From NCBI RefSeq assembly GCF_900104655.1, contig NZ_FNWD01000002.1, forward strand, positions 372,001-436,000: DNA of 64,000 nt. The letters run 5' to 3'. This document shows, in pieces, positions 18,251-26,315 of the stretch. This DNA is from Millionella massiliensis (GTDB taxonomy: Bacteria > Bacteroidota > Bacteroidia > Bacteroidales > Rikenellaceae). The position numbers were made by a program, and so were the translations under genes. The notes under the pieces are model-generated. The model was not told the origin of the DNA. It made no database searches and saw only the letters and a program-made list of their open reading frames with translations. The stretch's first letter is position 1. The number at the start of each line of letters is the position of its first letter.

Positions 18251-19114
18251 TTAGAATGTCAGAATGGTTTTCCGAATGGCCACGAGTTTCTCCAACATGG
18301 CTTCCATGCGGTCGAGGTGCAGCATGTTGGCTCCGTCGGAGAGGGCGCAGGCCGGATTGGGGTGGGTCTCGACGAACAGCCCGTCGGCACCAACGGCAAT
18401 GGCAGCCCGGGCAATGGTTTCGATCATTTCGGGATGACCGCCGGTCACACCGCTGCTCTGGTTAGGCTGCTGGAGTGAGTGGGTGATGTCCACCACCACC
18501 GGGAAACCGGTTTTCTGCATGGTCGGAATACCGCGAAAGTCGACAATCAGATCCTGGTAGCCGAACATGGTTCCACGGTCGGTCAGCATGATGTTGTGGT
18601 TCCCGCATTCCGTAATCTTTTCGGCTGCAAAAACCATCGATTCGGGAGCCAGAAACTGTCCCTTCTTGATATTGATCCACTTGCCGGTTTCGGCGGCTGC
18701 GGTCAGCAGGTCGGTTTGACGGCAGAGGAAAGCCGGAATCTGAAGCACATCGACATACTCGGCAGCCATGGCGGCCTCTTCGGGGTTGTGAATATCAGTC
18801 ACGACCGGGACTCCGAACTCGCGTCGCACTTTAGCCAGCAGGTTCAGCGCCTGCACATCACCGATTCCGGTAAACGAGTCGGCACGGCTTCGGTTAGCTT
18901 TGCGATAGGAGGCCTTGAAAATATAGGGAATGCCCAGACGCGAGGTAATCTCGACCATCCGGGCGGCAGTGTTCATCACAACCTCTTCGTTTTCGACCAC
19001 GCAGGGGCCGGCCATCAGGAAGAAGGGTCCTTTTTTGTTGTCATCGGTAAATCCGGGAATCTCGACACGAATATCTTTGCTCTTGGAGCCCGAATGGCTG
19101 TATTTCATCGTCAT
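18251..19114 (-). CDS. kdsA: 3-deoxy-8-phosphooctulonate synthase
   Basis: Condenses phosphoenolpyruvate with arabinose 5-phosphate to give KDO 8-phosphate, the precursor of the LPS inner-core sugar. The 287-residue protein shows MAGPCVVEN, IFKASYRKANRSRADSF, VTDIHNPEEA, QIPAFLCRQTDLL, GQFLAPESM, FGYQDLIVDFRGIP and VFVETHPNP-like signatures. Start at the ATG giving MTMKYSHSG; the second Met is equally possible. It points to an LPS-bearing host. A promoter candidate lies just upstream. Confidence 0.97.
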   Translation of the reverse strand: MTMKYSHSGSKSKDIRVEIPGFTDDNKKGPFFLMAGPCVVENEEVVMNTAARMVEITSRLGIPYIFKASYRKANRSRADSFTGIGDVQALNLLAKVRREFGVPVVTDIHNPEEAAMAAEYVDVLQIPAFLCRQTDLLTAAAETGKWINIKKGQFLAPESMVFAAEKITECGNHNIMLTDRGTMFGYQDLIVDFRGIPTMQKTGFPVVVDITHSLQQPNQSSGVTGGHPEMIETIARAAIAVGADGLFVETHPNPACALSDGANMLHLDRMEAMLEKLVAIRKTILTF

Positions 19115-19135
19115 AGTGAAGGATAGTATTTTCTG

Positions 19136-19165
19136 TAAATCTAATCATTTTCCGGATAATGCCAA
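19136..19165 (-). promoter_or_regulatory. Probable kdsA promoter
   Basis: On the minus strand, TTG (19163-19165), a 19-base spacer and TAGATTTA (19136-19143). It matches TAnnTTTG at seven of eight positions. Confidence 0.45.
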
Positions 19166-19172
19166 GCACGCT

Positions 19173-20447
19173 TTAGTATTTTCCGCGCCAAAGTTCGTCC
19201 ATACGCGCCTTGAGACGCTCCTCGGCAGGATTGTCGGCCGGTTCCCAAAAGCGGGTGCCGCTCATTCCCTCGGGCATGAACTCCAGATCGACAAAATGGC
19301 CGGGGTAGTCGTGGGCATATTTGTAGCCGGTGGCATAGCCGGCCTTCGCCATCAGCTGGGTGGGGGCGTTGCGCAGGTGGAGCGGTACGGGACGGTACCC
19401 TTCGCTTTCGACCTGAGCCAGCGCCTTGTTGATGGCCATGTAAGCCGAATTGCTTTTGGGCGACGTGGCCAGATAGATGGTCGTTTCGGCCAGCGTGATA
19501 CGCGCTTCGGGCATGCCGATGTTGTGCACCGTATTAAAGCAGGCTTCGGCCAACAACAGGGCGTTGGGATTGGCCAGCCCAATGTCTTCGGAGGCAGAAA
19601 TGCAGAGACGACGTGCAATGAATCGCGGTTCCTCGCCACCGGCCAGCATCCGGGCCAGGTAGTAGATGGCGGCATTGGGATCGCTCCCGCGGATACTTTT
19701 GATGAAAGCCGAGATGACGTCGTAATGTTCCTCGCCGTTCTTGTCGTACCGGGCCACGTTCTGTTGCAGGGAGTTACGGACGGTTTCGTTGTCGATCAGG
19801 ACTTCACCACCTTCGGCTGTGCTGCATATCATATCGACGATATTCAGCAGTTTCCGGGCGTCTCCGCCGCTGAAACTCAGCAGGGCATCGGTCTCCCTGA
19901 CGTCGATCTTCATCTCTTTGAGCACCGTATCTTCGGTCACGGCACGGTGCAGAAGGGTGAGCAGATCCTCGTCGGAGAGGGGCTTCAGAATATAAACCTG
20001 ACAGCGCGAGAGCAGCGGCCGAATGACCTCGAACGAAGGGTTTTCGGTCGTCGCCCCGATCAGCGTCACGACGCCTTGTTCGACGGCCCCGAGCAGCGAA
20101 TCCTGCTGCGCCTTGTTGAAACGGTGGATTTCGTCGATAAAGAGAATCGGCGGTGCCGAATCGAAAAAGCGGCTCGACCGGGCCTTCTCCAACACGTCGC
20201 GCACCTCCTTGACGCCGGCATTGATGGCGCTCAGCGTAAAGAACTGGCGCTCCAGCGAACGGGCCATGATCTGTGCCAAGGTGGTTTTCCCCACGCCGGG
20301 AGGCCCCCAAAGGATGAACGACGAGAGGTTTCGGGTCGCCACGAACCTGCGCAGCACCCCTTCGGGTCCGACCAGGTGGGTCTGACCGATATATTGGTCG
20401 AGCGTCCGGGGACGCATCCGCTCTGCCAAGGGAATATTACTCATCAT
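19173..20447 (-). CDS. rarA: Replication-associated recombination protein A (MgsA/RarA)
   Basis: AAA+ ATPase acting at stalled replication forks, related to the clamp-loader family. I start it at 20447 (MMSNIPLAERMRP), giving 424 residues; the frame upstream encodes an unlikely Cys/Pro-rich tail and would lie upstream of the promoter. Motifs: PLAERMRPRTLDQYIGQ at the start, Walker A GPPGVGKTT, Walker B ILFIDEIHRF, sensor 1 GATTENPSF and arginine finger region RPLLSRCQVY. The C-terminal part with ARMLAGGEEPRFIARRL and SASEDIGLANP is the RarA tetramerisation domain. Confidence 0.95.
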   Translation of the reverse strand: MMSNIPLAERMRPRTLDQYIGQTHLVGPEGVLRRFVATRNLSSFILWGPPGVGKTTLAQIMARSLERQFFTLSAINAGVKEVRDVLEKARSSRFFDSAPPILFIDEIHRFNKAQQDSLLGAVEQGVVTLIGATTENPSFEVIRPLLSRCQVYILKPLSDEDLLTLLHRAVTEDTVLKEMKIDVRETDALLSFSGGDARKLLNIVDMICSTAEGGEVLIDNETVRNSLQQNVARYDKNGEEHYDVISAFIKSIRGSDPNAAIYYLARMLAGGEEPRFIARRLCISASEDIGLANPNALLLAEACFNTVHNIGMPEARITLAETTIYLATSPKSNSAYMAINKALAQVESEGYRPVPLHLRNAPTQLMAKAGYATGYKYAHDYPGHFVDLEFMPEGMSGTRFWEPADNPAEERLKARMDELWRGKY

Positions 20448-20451
20448 AGAA

Positions 20452-20459
20452 CAAAGGTA
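20452..20459 (-). promoter_or_regulatory. -7 box for rarA
   Basis: TACCTTTG on the minus strand matches TAnnTTTG exactly and ends only 4 bases before the ATG at 20447. The transcript would have almost no leader. No clear -33 element is seen. Confidence 0.5.
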
Positions 20460-20607
20460 ATCTTTTCCGCGGGGATTATCCAGCGGATTTCGCCGAGATC
20501 GTGGGCGGCCGGCGAAACAGGTTCCCACGGGACAACAGGATGGAGCAGGAGATATGCCGCAGAGTTGGTTTCGCAAAAAACGTCACGGTTCCGACGTCTA
20601 ATTTTTA

Positions 20608-20615
20608 TACCTTTG
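20608..20615 (+). promoter_or_regulatory. -7 box for the phosphoesterase gene
   Basis: TACCTTTG, an exact TAnnTTTG match, lies 28 bases before the ATG at 20644. The -33 position is not conserved. Confidence 0.5.
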
Positions 20616-20643
20616 GTGCGACATTGACCCCACTGTACACCCC

Positions 20644-21126
20644 ATGATACGAATAGGTTTGATCTCCGACACGCACGGCACGTTCGACGACCCGGTGATG
20701 CGGTTTCTCGACCCCGTCGAGCAGATCTGGCACGCCGGAGACATCGGTTCGCTCGAACTGGCCGACCGGATCGCCGCGTTCCGGCCGCTGACGGCCGTCT
20801 ACGGCAACATCGACGACCATCGGGTGCGCACGGTCTATCCCAAATTCAAACACCTGATCTGCGAAAATCTGAGCGTCGTGATCACCCACATCGGCGGCTA
20901 TCCGGGCCACTACCAGCCCGAAGCCCGCATGTGGATCGAACAGGTCCATCCACGCCTGTTCATCAGCGGCCACTCGCACATCCTCAAAGTTATGAACGAC
21001 CGCCGATACAACCTGCTGCACATGAATCCCGGAGCCGCCGGCCATGGGTACCAGGGCATCCGCACCGCACTGCGCTTCGTTGTGGACGACGACCGCATCA
21101 CCGAAGTGGAGGTCGGTGAATTCTAA
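20644..21126 (+). CDS. YfcE/MJ0936-family metallophosphoesterase
   Basis: A 160-residue calcineurin-like phosphodiesterase of the small YfcE type. The metal-binding motifs are complete: D9-T-H11 in ISDTH, D33 in HAGDIG, N55 in YGNIDDHR, H82 in ITHIGG and the pair GHSH at 109-112. Family members hydrolyse phosphodiesters or nucleotides in vitro; the physiological substrate is not known. It starts 29 bases after a good promoter box and the secreted amidase gene begins 3 bases after its stop, so they are probably co-transcribed. Confidence 0.9.
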   Translation: MIRIGLISDTHGTFDDPVMRFLDPVEQIWHAGDIGSLELADRIAAFRPLTAVYGNIDDHRVRTVYPKFKHLICENLSVVITHIGGYPGHYQPEARMWIEQVHPRLFISGHSHILKVMNDRRYNLLHMNPGAAGHGYQGIRTALRFVVDDDRITEVEVGEF

Positions 21127-21129
21127 GCC

Positions 21130-24048
21130 ATGAGACGACTTTTTCTTATTTTATTTACTTTCTGTTTTTCAGCATCATTTGCATCGGCATCCGAAGCGGC
21201 AGTTTCGGCATCGAGCACCAAATCCGAACAGTTCTCCATTCTGAAGAAACTGGGCAAACGTCCTGACTTTTTCAAACCGTGGCGCAGCGAATCGCTGCGA
21301 AGCGTCGTACTGGAAAAGGTGCTGTTGAGCTCCGACCGCAAGACGGTGCGCCTCTACTGCAATGTCGGCCTGGCGCAAATCTCCATCCGCCAGGAGTTGC
21401 TCGACCAGTGGGCCGACTCCGTACGTGCCCGGTTGGGCGAAAAGTATGCCGATTGCAACGTGCGTTTCTACGCCTACAATATCCCGGCCGAGCGTTTCAT
21501 TCCGAACTACTACCGTTCGTCGGCCGATCGCGACCCCAAACGTACCGGTACACCGGCCAACACCCGACCGTTGGTGCGGCGTACCGACCGATCGCTGTAC
21601 GGCCGCGGACTGGGCGGTCGCCACATCGCGCTTTGGGGCGGCCACGGCAAATACTACCACGAAGAGGAGGACTCCGCCTGGAAATGGCAGCGTCCGGCCC
21701 TGTTCTGTACGATCGAAGACCTGAATACACAAGAGTTCACAAGTCGGTATCTGGCTCCGATGCTCGAAAATGCCGGTGCCGTGGTGGTCATGGCACGCGA
21801 ACGCGACCCGCAGCCGATCGAAATCATCGCAGATAACGACCGATCGTCGGCCGGAGCAGGCATCGAGCACTCGGGCAGTTGGATCAAGCGCCCCGAGGGT
21901 TTTGCCCCGCAGGACACCCTGCACACGCAAAATCCTTTTCGGCAAGGAACTGTTCTTGAAGCTAAAACAGGTCCCGGTCTGAATCCGAAGATCACCTATC
22001 TGCCCGGCGTGCAGACACCCGCTGAGTACGGCGTATATGTCAGCTGGAAAGCGCAGCCTACCAACCTGACACAGGTGAAATACACCGTTTATCATGCGGG
22101 TGGGACGGCCGAATTTGAGATCAACCAGCGTATCGGAGGCGGCATGTGGGTCTGGCTGGGGACCTTCCCACTCAACGGTGATTCAAAGATCATACTGAGC
22201 GCTCCGGACAACGCCCCCGAAGGAACCATAACGGCCGATGCCGTCAAAATCGGCGGCGGCATGGGTCATGTGGAGCGAGCCGGGCTGTTAAGCGGCGTGT
22301 CGCGCTATCAGGAGGCCGCCCGCTACTGGATGCAGTACTGCGGCGTTCCGGACTCGATCTATGCACAGGAGACCATCTCGCCCGACAACAAGGAGCACCG
22401 GATGCTCGACTATACCGACAACTTCAAGGGTAACGGCGACTGGTGCAACTATATCCGCCGACAGAAACAAATCCCGCTCGACCTGGCGCTGGGGCTTCAC
22501 AGCGACGCCGGCATCTGCGACTCGATCGTCGGCACACTGAGCATCCACTACACCAACCGCTGCCGATCGACCTACACCAACGGCAAGAGCAAACTGGCCG
22601 GTCGTGATCTGGCCGATCTGGTTCAGACCCAAATTGTTCATGACATCCGCGCCAAGTACGACTCCACATGGACACGCCGTTCGATGTACGACAAAAGTTA
22701 CGCCGAAATCTCGCGTCCCGACATGCCGGCCATTCTGGTCGAGATGTTTTCGCACCAGAATGCCAACGACATGGCCATCGCCCTCGACCCGGCCTTCCGA
22801 TTCGACATGGCCCGGGCCATATACAAAGGAGTGCTGCGTTTCCTGGCCGACCGCTACGGCGTGAACTACACCGTCCAGCCGCTGCCCGTACAGTCGTTGC
22901 GTGCCGAACTGACCGGAGGCGACTCCGTACTGCTGAGGTGGGAGGCTGCCGTCGATCCGCTCGAACCCACGGCCACCCCGACCCGCTACCGCATATCACG
23001 CCGCGCGGGACGCACCGGGGCTTTTGACAACGGGACCGAAACACGCTTCACCGAAATCAAACTTCCCGTTCCCCGCGACGGCCGGATTTACAGCTACCGC
23101 GTGACGGCCATCAACGAAGGGGGCGAGAGCTTCCCGAGCGAAATCGTCTGCGCCGGGCTGGCCACAGAAGAGCGGGGCAGGGCACTGGTTGTCAACGGTT
23201 TCACGCGAGTAAGCCCGCCGGCGCTGAAGAGAAACGAGACGGGCAGGGTTGTCGGATTCGACACCGATGCCGACCCGGGCGTTCCCTACCGACAGGATCG
23301 CGCACTGGTCGGCCCGCAAACCGACTTCGAGCCACTCTCGGCCTTCGTGGACAACGACACGCCCGGCTGGGGAGCCTCCGCAACGACATGGGTCGGGCAG
23401 GGGAGAGTCGGAAACTCGTTCGACTACATCGCACAACACGGCGAAGCCCTGCTGCAGGCCGGATTCTCGGTTGCCAGCGCTTCGCGCGAGACCTTCGAAC
23501 AGATGCCGATCCGCCCGTCGCAGTACCAGGTTGTCGACCTGTTCGTCGGAGCGCAACGCAACTATCCAAACCGGTACCACATTTTCAGCCAGCAGATATT
23601 TGACCAGTTCAATCGGTTAAGCCAGGCAAAAATTCCGGTCATCGTTTCCGGCAGTTACCTCGGCTGTGATCCGGATGTCCCGGCTGAAATGAAACAGTTG
23701 CTCGGCTACGCTGGGGGCGAGACCCTGCCGAACCCATTCGGCGAGAGTGACAGCTGCTACCGAACGCCAACCATCGACCGTCTGCAACCGACCGGCGAGG
23801 CAAACCTCGTGCAATCCGACCTGCTGTCGGTTTCGGGCGTACGCAGCGGTGAGTTCCGAACCTTCGGCTTCCCGCTGGAGATGCTCGGGCAGGATGCACT
23901 GCGCAAACTCTTCCTGCAACTGTTCCCGCTTCCAGTCGCCGAGCCGAAGCCCGCAACACAGCCGAAAGTTCTGCCGGAAACGCCCAAAACCGTTCAGACA
24001 CCCACCGAGAACCGTCCCCGAGCCCGACATATCCGGAAAAAACGCTAA
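21130..24048 (+). CDS. Secreted N-acetylmuramoyl-L-alanine amidase with golvesin-like and Fn3 domains
   Basis: A 972-residue exported protein (signal peptide MRRLFLILFTFCFSASFASA) predicted to cut peptidoglycan. The amidase_3-type catalytic parts are split in sequence. GGHGKYYHEEEDSAW, with a likely zinc His, comes at about residue 175. GLHSDAGICDS (second zinc His) and ILVEMFSHQNANDMA (likely catalytic Glu) follow at about 455-545. Between them lies a golvesin/Xly-type domain (YTVYHAGGTAEFEINQR, WVWLGTFPL). A fibronectin type III domain follows at about 590-680 (VLLRWEAAVDPLE, YSYRVTAINEGGESFPSE). The last 280 residues contain a flavodoxin/GAT-like segment I cannot name, then a Pro/Lys-rich tail. 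Confidence 0.82.
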   Translation: MRRLFLILFTFCFSASFASASEAAVSASSTKSEQFSILKKLGKRPDFFKPWRSESLRSVVLEKVLLSSDRKTVRLYCNVGLAQISIRQELLDQWADSVRARLGEKYADCNVRFYAYNIPAERFIPNYYRSSADRDPKRTGTPANTRPLVRRTDRSLYGRGLGGRHIALWGGHGKYYHEEEDSAWKWQRPALFCTIEDLNTQEFTSRYLAPMLENAGAVVVMARERDPQPIEIIADNDRSSAGAGIEHSGSWIKRPEGFAPQDTLHTQNPFRQGTVLEAKTGPGLNPKITYLPGVQTPAEYGVYVSWKAQPTNLTQVKYTVYHAGGTAEFEINQRIGGGMWVWLGTFPLNGDSKIILSAPDNAPEGTITADAVKIGGGMGHVERAGLLSGVSRYQEAARYWMQYCGVPDSIYAQETISPDNKEHRMLDYTDNFKGNGDWCNYIRRQKQIPLDLALGLHSDAGICDSIVGTLSIHYTNRCRSTYTNGKSKLAGRDLADLVQTQIVHDIRAKYDSTWTRRSMYDKSYAEISRPDMPAILVEMFSHQNANDMAIALDPAFRFDMARAIYKGVLRFLADRYGVNYTVQPLPVQSLRAELTGGDSVLLRWEAAVDPLEPTATPTRYRISRRAGRTGAFDNGTETRFTEIKLPVPRDGRIYSYRVTAINEGGESFPSEIVCAGLATEERGRALVVNGFTRVSPPALKRNETGRVVGFDTDADPGVPYRQDRALVGPQTDFEPLSAFVDNDTPGWGASATTWVGQGRVGNSFDYIAQHGEALLQAGFSVASASRETFEQMPIRPSQYQVVDLFVGAQRNYPNRYHIFSQQIFDQFNRLSQAKIPVIVSGSYLGCDPDVPAEMKQLLGYAGGETLPNPFGESDSCYRTPTIDRLQPTGEANLVQSDLLSVSGVRSGEFRTFGFPLEMLGQDALRKLFLQLFPLPVAEPKPATQPKVLPETPKTVQTPTENRPRARHIRKKR

Positions 24049-24078
24049 ATTTACACCCGCTTAGCCTCCAACCAATCC

Positions 24079-24822
24079 ATGGGAATCAAGAATAAAATCC
24101 GGCTGGGATTCATTACAATTGGGATCCTGCTTTTTCTGTCCGGAATTATATCATCGCTTGAGTTAACCCGTTTCAACCGAGCGACACACAACCTGTTATC
24201 GAAAAGCCAGGGCAGTATCGAAATATCCAAGCAGATGCTTGATGCCGTACAGGAACAAAACACAGCCCTGCTGCTTTGGATCACCGACAGCGCCCACCAT
24301 CCGCTCTATGATTCGCTCATCGTAAAGGGCAATCAGGATTTCGACCGTGCCTTCCAAACCGCACAGGCCTCGACGCTCAACGAACCGGAACAACTCGCAA
24401 CCATCGATCGGGCCTTCAAAGATTACGTACAGGTGGTATCGCAAGTCACCGACAGCACACAGCTCAGCTGGTTTACTGACGTATACAAAACATCGTACTA
24501 CAACCTAACCCACACTATCAAGGAGTTTATGGTCCAGATCCAGCAGCGGACCATAAACTATACGGCTCAACTCGAACGAAATGCCTACCGGGCCTCGATG
24601 GTCGGGATCATCGCCCTCGGAGCAGGCATCCTGCTGATTATGGTGTTCTACTTCATGCTGAACAACTACTTTGTCGGCCCGATCCTCCAGATCACCAAAT
24701 CGCTCAAAGGATACGTCAATAGCCGCATCCCATTCGAAGTGTCGGTCCGCACCCGCGACGAAATCAATACCCTAAAAGAGTATATCGCAACCCTGGTGGC
24801 GGCCAATAAGAAATCAAGGTAA
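24079..24822 (+). CDS. Membrane sensor-like protein with four-helix bundle and HAMP, no output domain
   Basis: A 247-residue protein built like the sensory half of a chemoreceptor or histidine kinase. There is an N-terminal membrane helix (FITIGILLFLSGIISS) and a periplasmic helical region of about 150 residues resembling a 4HB_MCP bundle. A second membrane helix (GIIALGAGILLIMVFYFML) and a HAMP-like segment (VGPILQITKSLKGYVN to TRDEINTLKEYIATL) follow. It stops right after HAMP, with no kinase, receptor signalling or cyclase domain. It precedes trkH by 12 bases, which suggests a link to potassium transport; that is inference. Confidence 0.72.
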   Translation: MGIKNKIRLGFITIGILLFLSGIISSLELTRFNRATHNLLSKSQGSIEISKQMLDAVQEQNTALLLWITDSAHHPLYDSLIVKGNQDFDRAFQTAQASTLNEPEQLATIDRAFKDYVQVVSQVTDSTQLSWFTDVYKTSYYNLTHTIKEFMVQIQQRTINYTAQLERNAYRASMVGIIALGAGILLIMVFYFMLNNYFVGPILQITKSLKGYVNSRIPFEVSVRTRDEINTLKEYIATLVAANKKSR

Positions 24823-24834
24823 CGCGAAACAAGC

Positions 24835-26280
24835 ATGAACCTCGGACTGGTCATACGATACGTCGGATTCGTGATGCTGCTCAACGCAGCATTCATGCTG
24901 ATCTCGGCCATTATCTCGCTGTTCAACGGTTTCGACACCGGTTTTTACCCCCTTCTGCTCAGTTTTCTGATCACCGCCATCGTCGGAGCCTTCCCGCTGA
25001 TTTTCGTACCCAACGACACCAACCTCTCCAACAAAGAGAGTTACGTGATCGTGATCATGGCCTGGGTGATGTCCTGCCTGCTCGGGATGCTTCCCTACCT
25101 GATTTGGGGCGGCGAATTCAACTTCACCAACGCCTGGTTCGAAAGTACGTCGGGATTCACCACCACCGGGTCGACCATCCTGAATGATGTCGAGGCGCTG
25201 CCCAAAGGGCTCCTGTTCTGGCGAGCCGCCACACACTGGATCGGCGGGGTAGGGGTCGTACTCTTCGCCATCGTGATCCTACCCTCGATGGGCCGCATGA
25301 AAATGAGCCTCACCAGCGCCGAGATGTCCATGATGGCCAAGGACAACTTCCGGTACACCACCAAGAAAATACTTCAAATCATCATTGTCGTTTACGTAGG
25401 CCTGACCCTCTGCGAGACCATCGTCCTGATGGTCGTCGGCATGGACTGGTTCGACGCGCTGACCAACTCGTTTTCTACCGTCGCAACCGGTGGATTCAGC
25501 ACCAAGAACCTCAGCATCATGTACTACGACAGTGTAGTTATCGAGATGGTCATCACCTTTTTCATGATTATCTCCGGGTTCCACATGGGGCTTGTGTATG
25601 CTACGCTGCGCGGCAAACGTAACAACCTGTTTCGCTCCGAGGTAACCCGATTCTACCTGCTGTCACTGGCCGTCAGCACCATTCTCGTTTCGGGGAGCCT
25701 GCTGATGAACCACAACTATACGAGCTTCGGCGAAGCACTTCGCTACGGGCTGTTTCAAGTGGTATCATACACTACGACCACCGGTTTCGCCTCCACCGAC
25801 AATGCCTTCTGGCCACCGCTGGCCATGATCGTTCTGATCTATTGCACCATCCAGTGTGCCATGGCCGGATCGTCGGCCGGGGGTGTAAAAGCCGACCGAG
25901 TACTGCTCGTCTTCAAGGCCATCAAAGCCCGCGTACTCAAGCTACAGCATCCCAATGCCATCATCCGGATTAAACAAAACGGCGTCACACAGGACGATGG
26001 AGTCGTCAATGCCGCCATCCTGCTGGTGATGATCTACATGCTGAGCGCCCTGGTCGGCACCATTCTGATGACCGCCATGAACATCGACCTGCTGACCAGC
26101 TTCACGGCCACAATCGCCAGCCTGAGCAACGTGGGGCCTGGTTTCGGTCAAGTCAGCAACCTGGCTAACTTCGGAGGTCTACCCGACGCCGCCAAATGGC
26201 TGCTGTCCATACTGATGCTCTTCGGGCGCCTCGAATTCTTCGGATTCATTCACATTTTCATGCTTCGCAGTTGGAAATAA
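24835..26280 (+). CDS. trkH: TrkH-family potassium uptake protein
   Basis: Channel-forming membrane subunit of the Trk/Ktr potassium system, 481 residues with many membrane segments. All four selectivity-filter P-loops are visible: STSGFTTTGSTIL, STVATGGFSTKNLS, VVSYTTTTGFASTDN and ASLSNVGPGFGQ. The AGSSAGGVKADR segment is typical of TrkH. The usual NAD-binding partner TrkA is not next to it; instead a HAMP protein lies upstream. The closing residues are FIHIFMLRSWK. Confidence 0.95.
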   Translation: MNLGLVIRYVGFVMLLNAAFMLISAIISLFNGFDTGFYPLLLSFLITAIVGAFPLIFVPNDTNLSNKESYVIVIMAWVMSCLLGMLPYLIWGGEFNFTNAWFESTSGFTTTGSTILNDVEALPKGLLFWRAATHWIGGVGVVLFAIVILPSMGRMKMSLTSAEMSMMAKDNFRYTTKKILQIIIVVYVGLTLCETIVLMVVGMDWFDALTNSFSTVATGGFSTKNLSIMYYDSVVIEMVITFFMIISGFHMGLVYATLRGKRNNLFRSEVTRFYLLSLAVSTILVSGSLLMNHNYTSFGEALRYGLFQVVSYTTTTGFASTDNAFWPPLAMIVLIYCTIQCAMAGSSAGGVKADRVLLVFKAIKARVLKLQHPNAIIRIKQNGVTQDDGVVNAAILLVMIYMLSALVGTILMTAMNIDLLTSFTATIASLSNVGPGFGQVSNLANFGGLPDAAKWLLSILMLFGRLEFFGFIHIFMLRSWK

Positions 26281-26301
26281 AATAGAGACTGATTATCTTC
26301 G
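26271..26301 (+). promoter_or_regulatory. Probable promoter for the SPOR-nfeD-floA unit
   Basis: TTG (26271-26273), a 20-base spacer and TATCTTCG (26294-26301), a one-mismatch TAnnTTTG box, lie just before the ATG at 26316 and overlap the trkH stop region. Confidence 0.45.
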
Positions 26302-26315
26302 TTAGTAAGAAAGCC

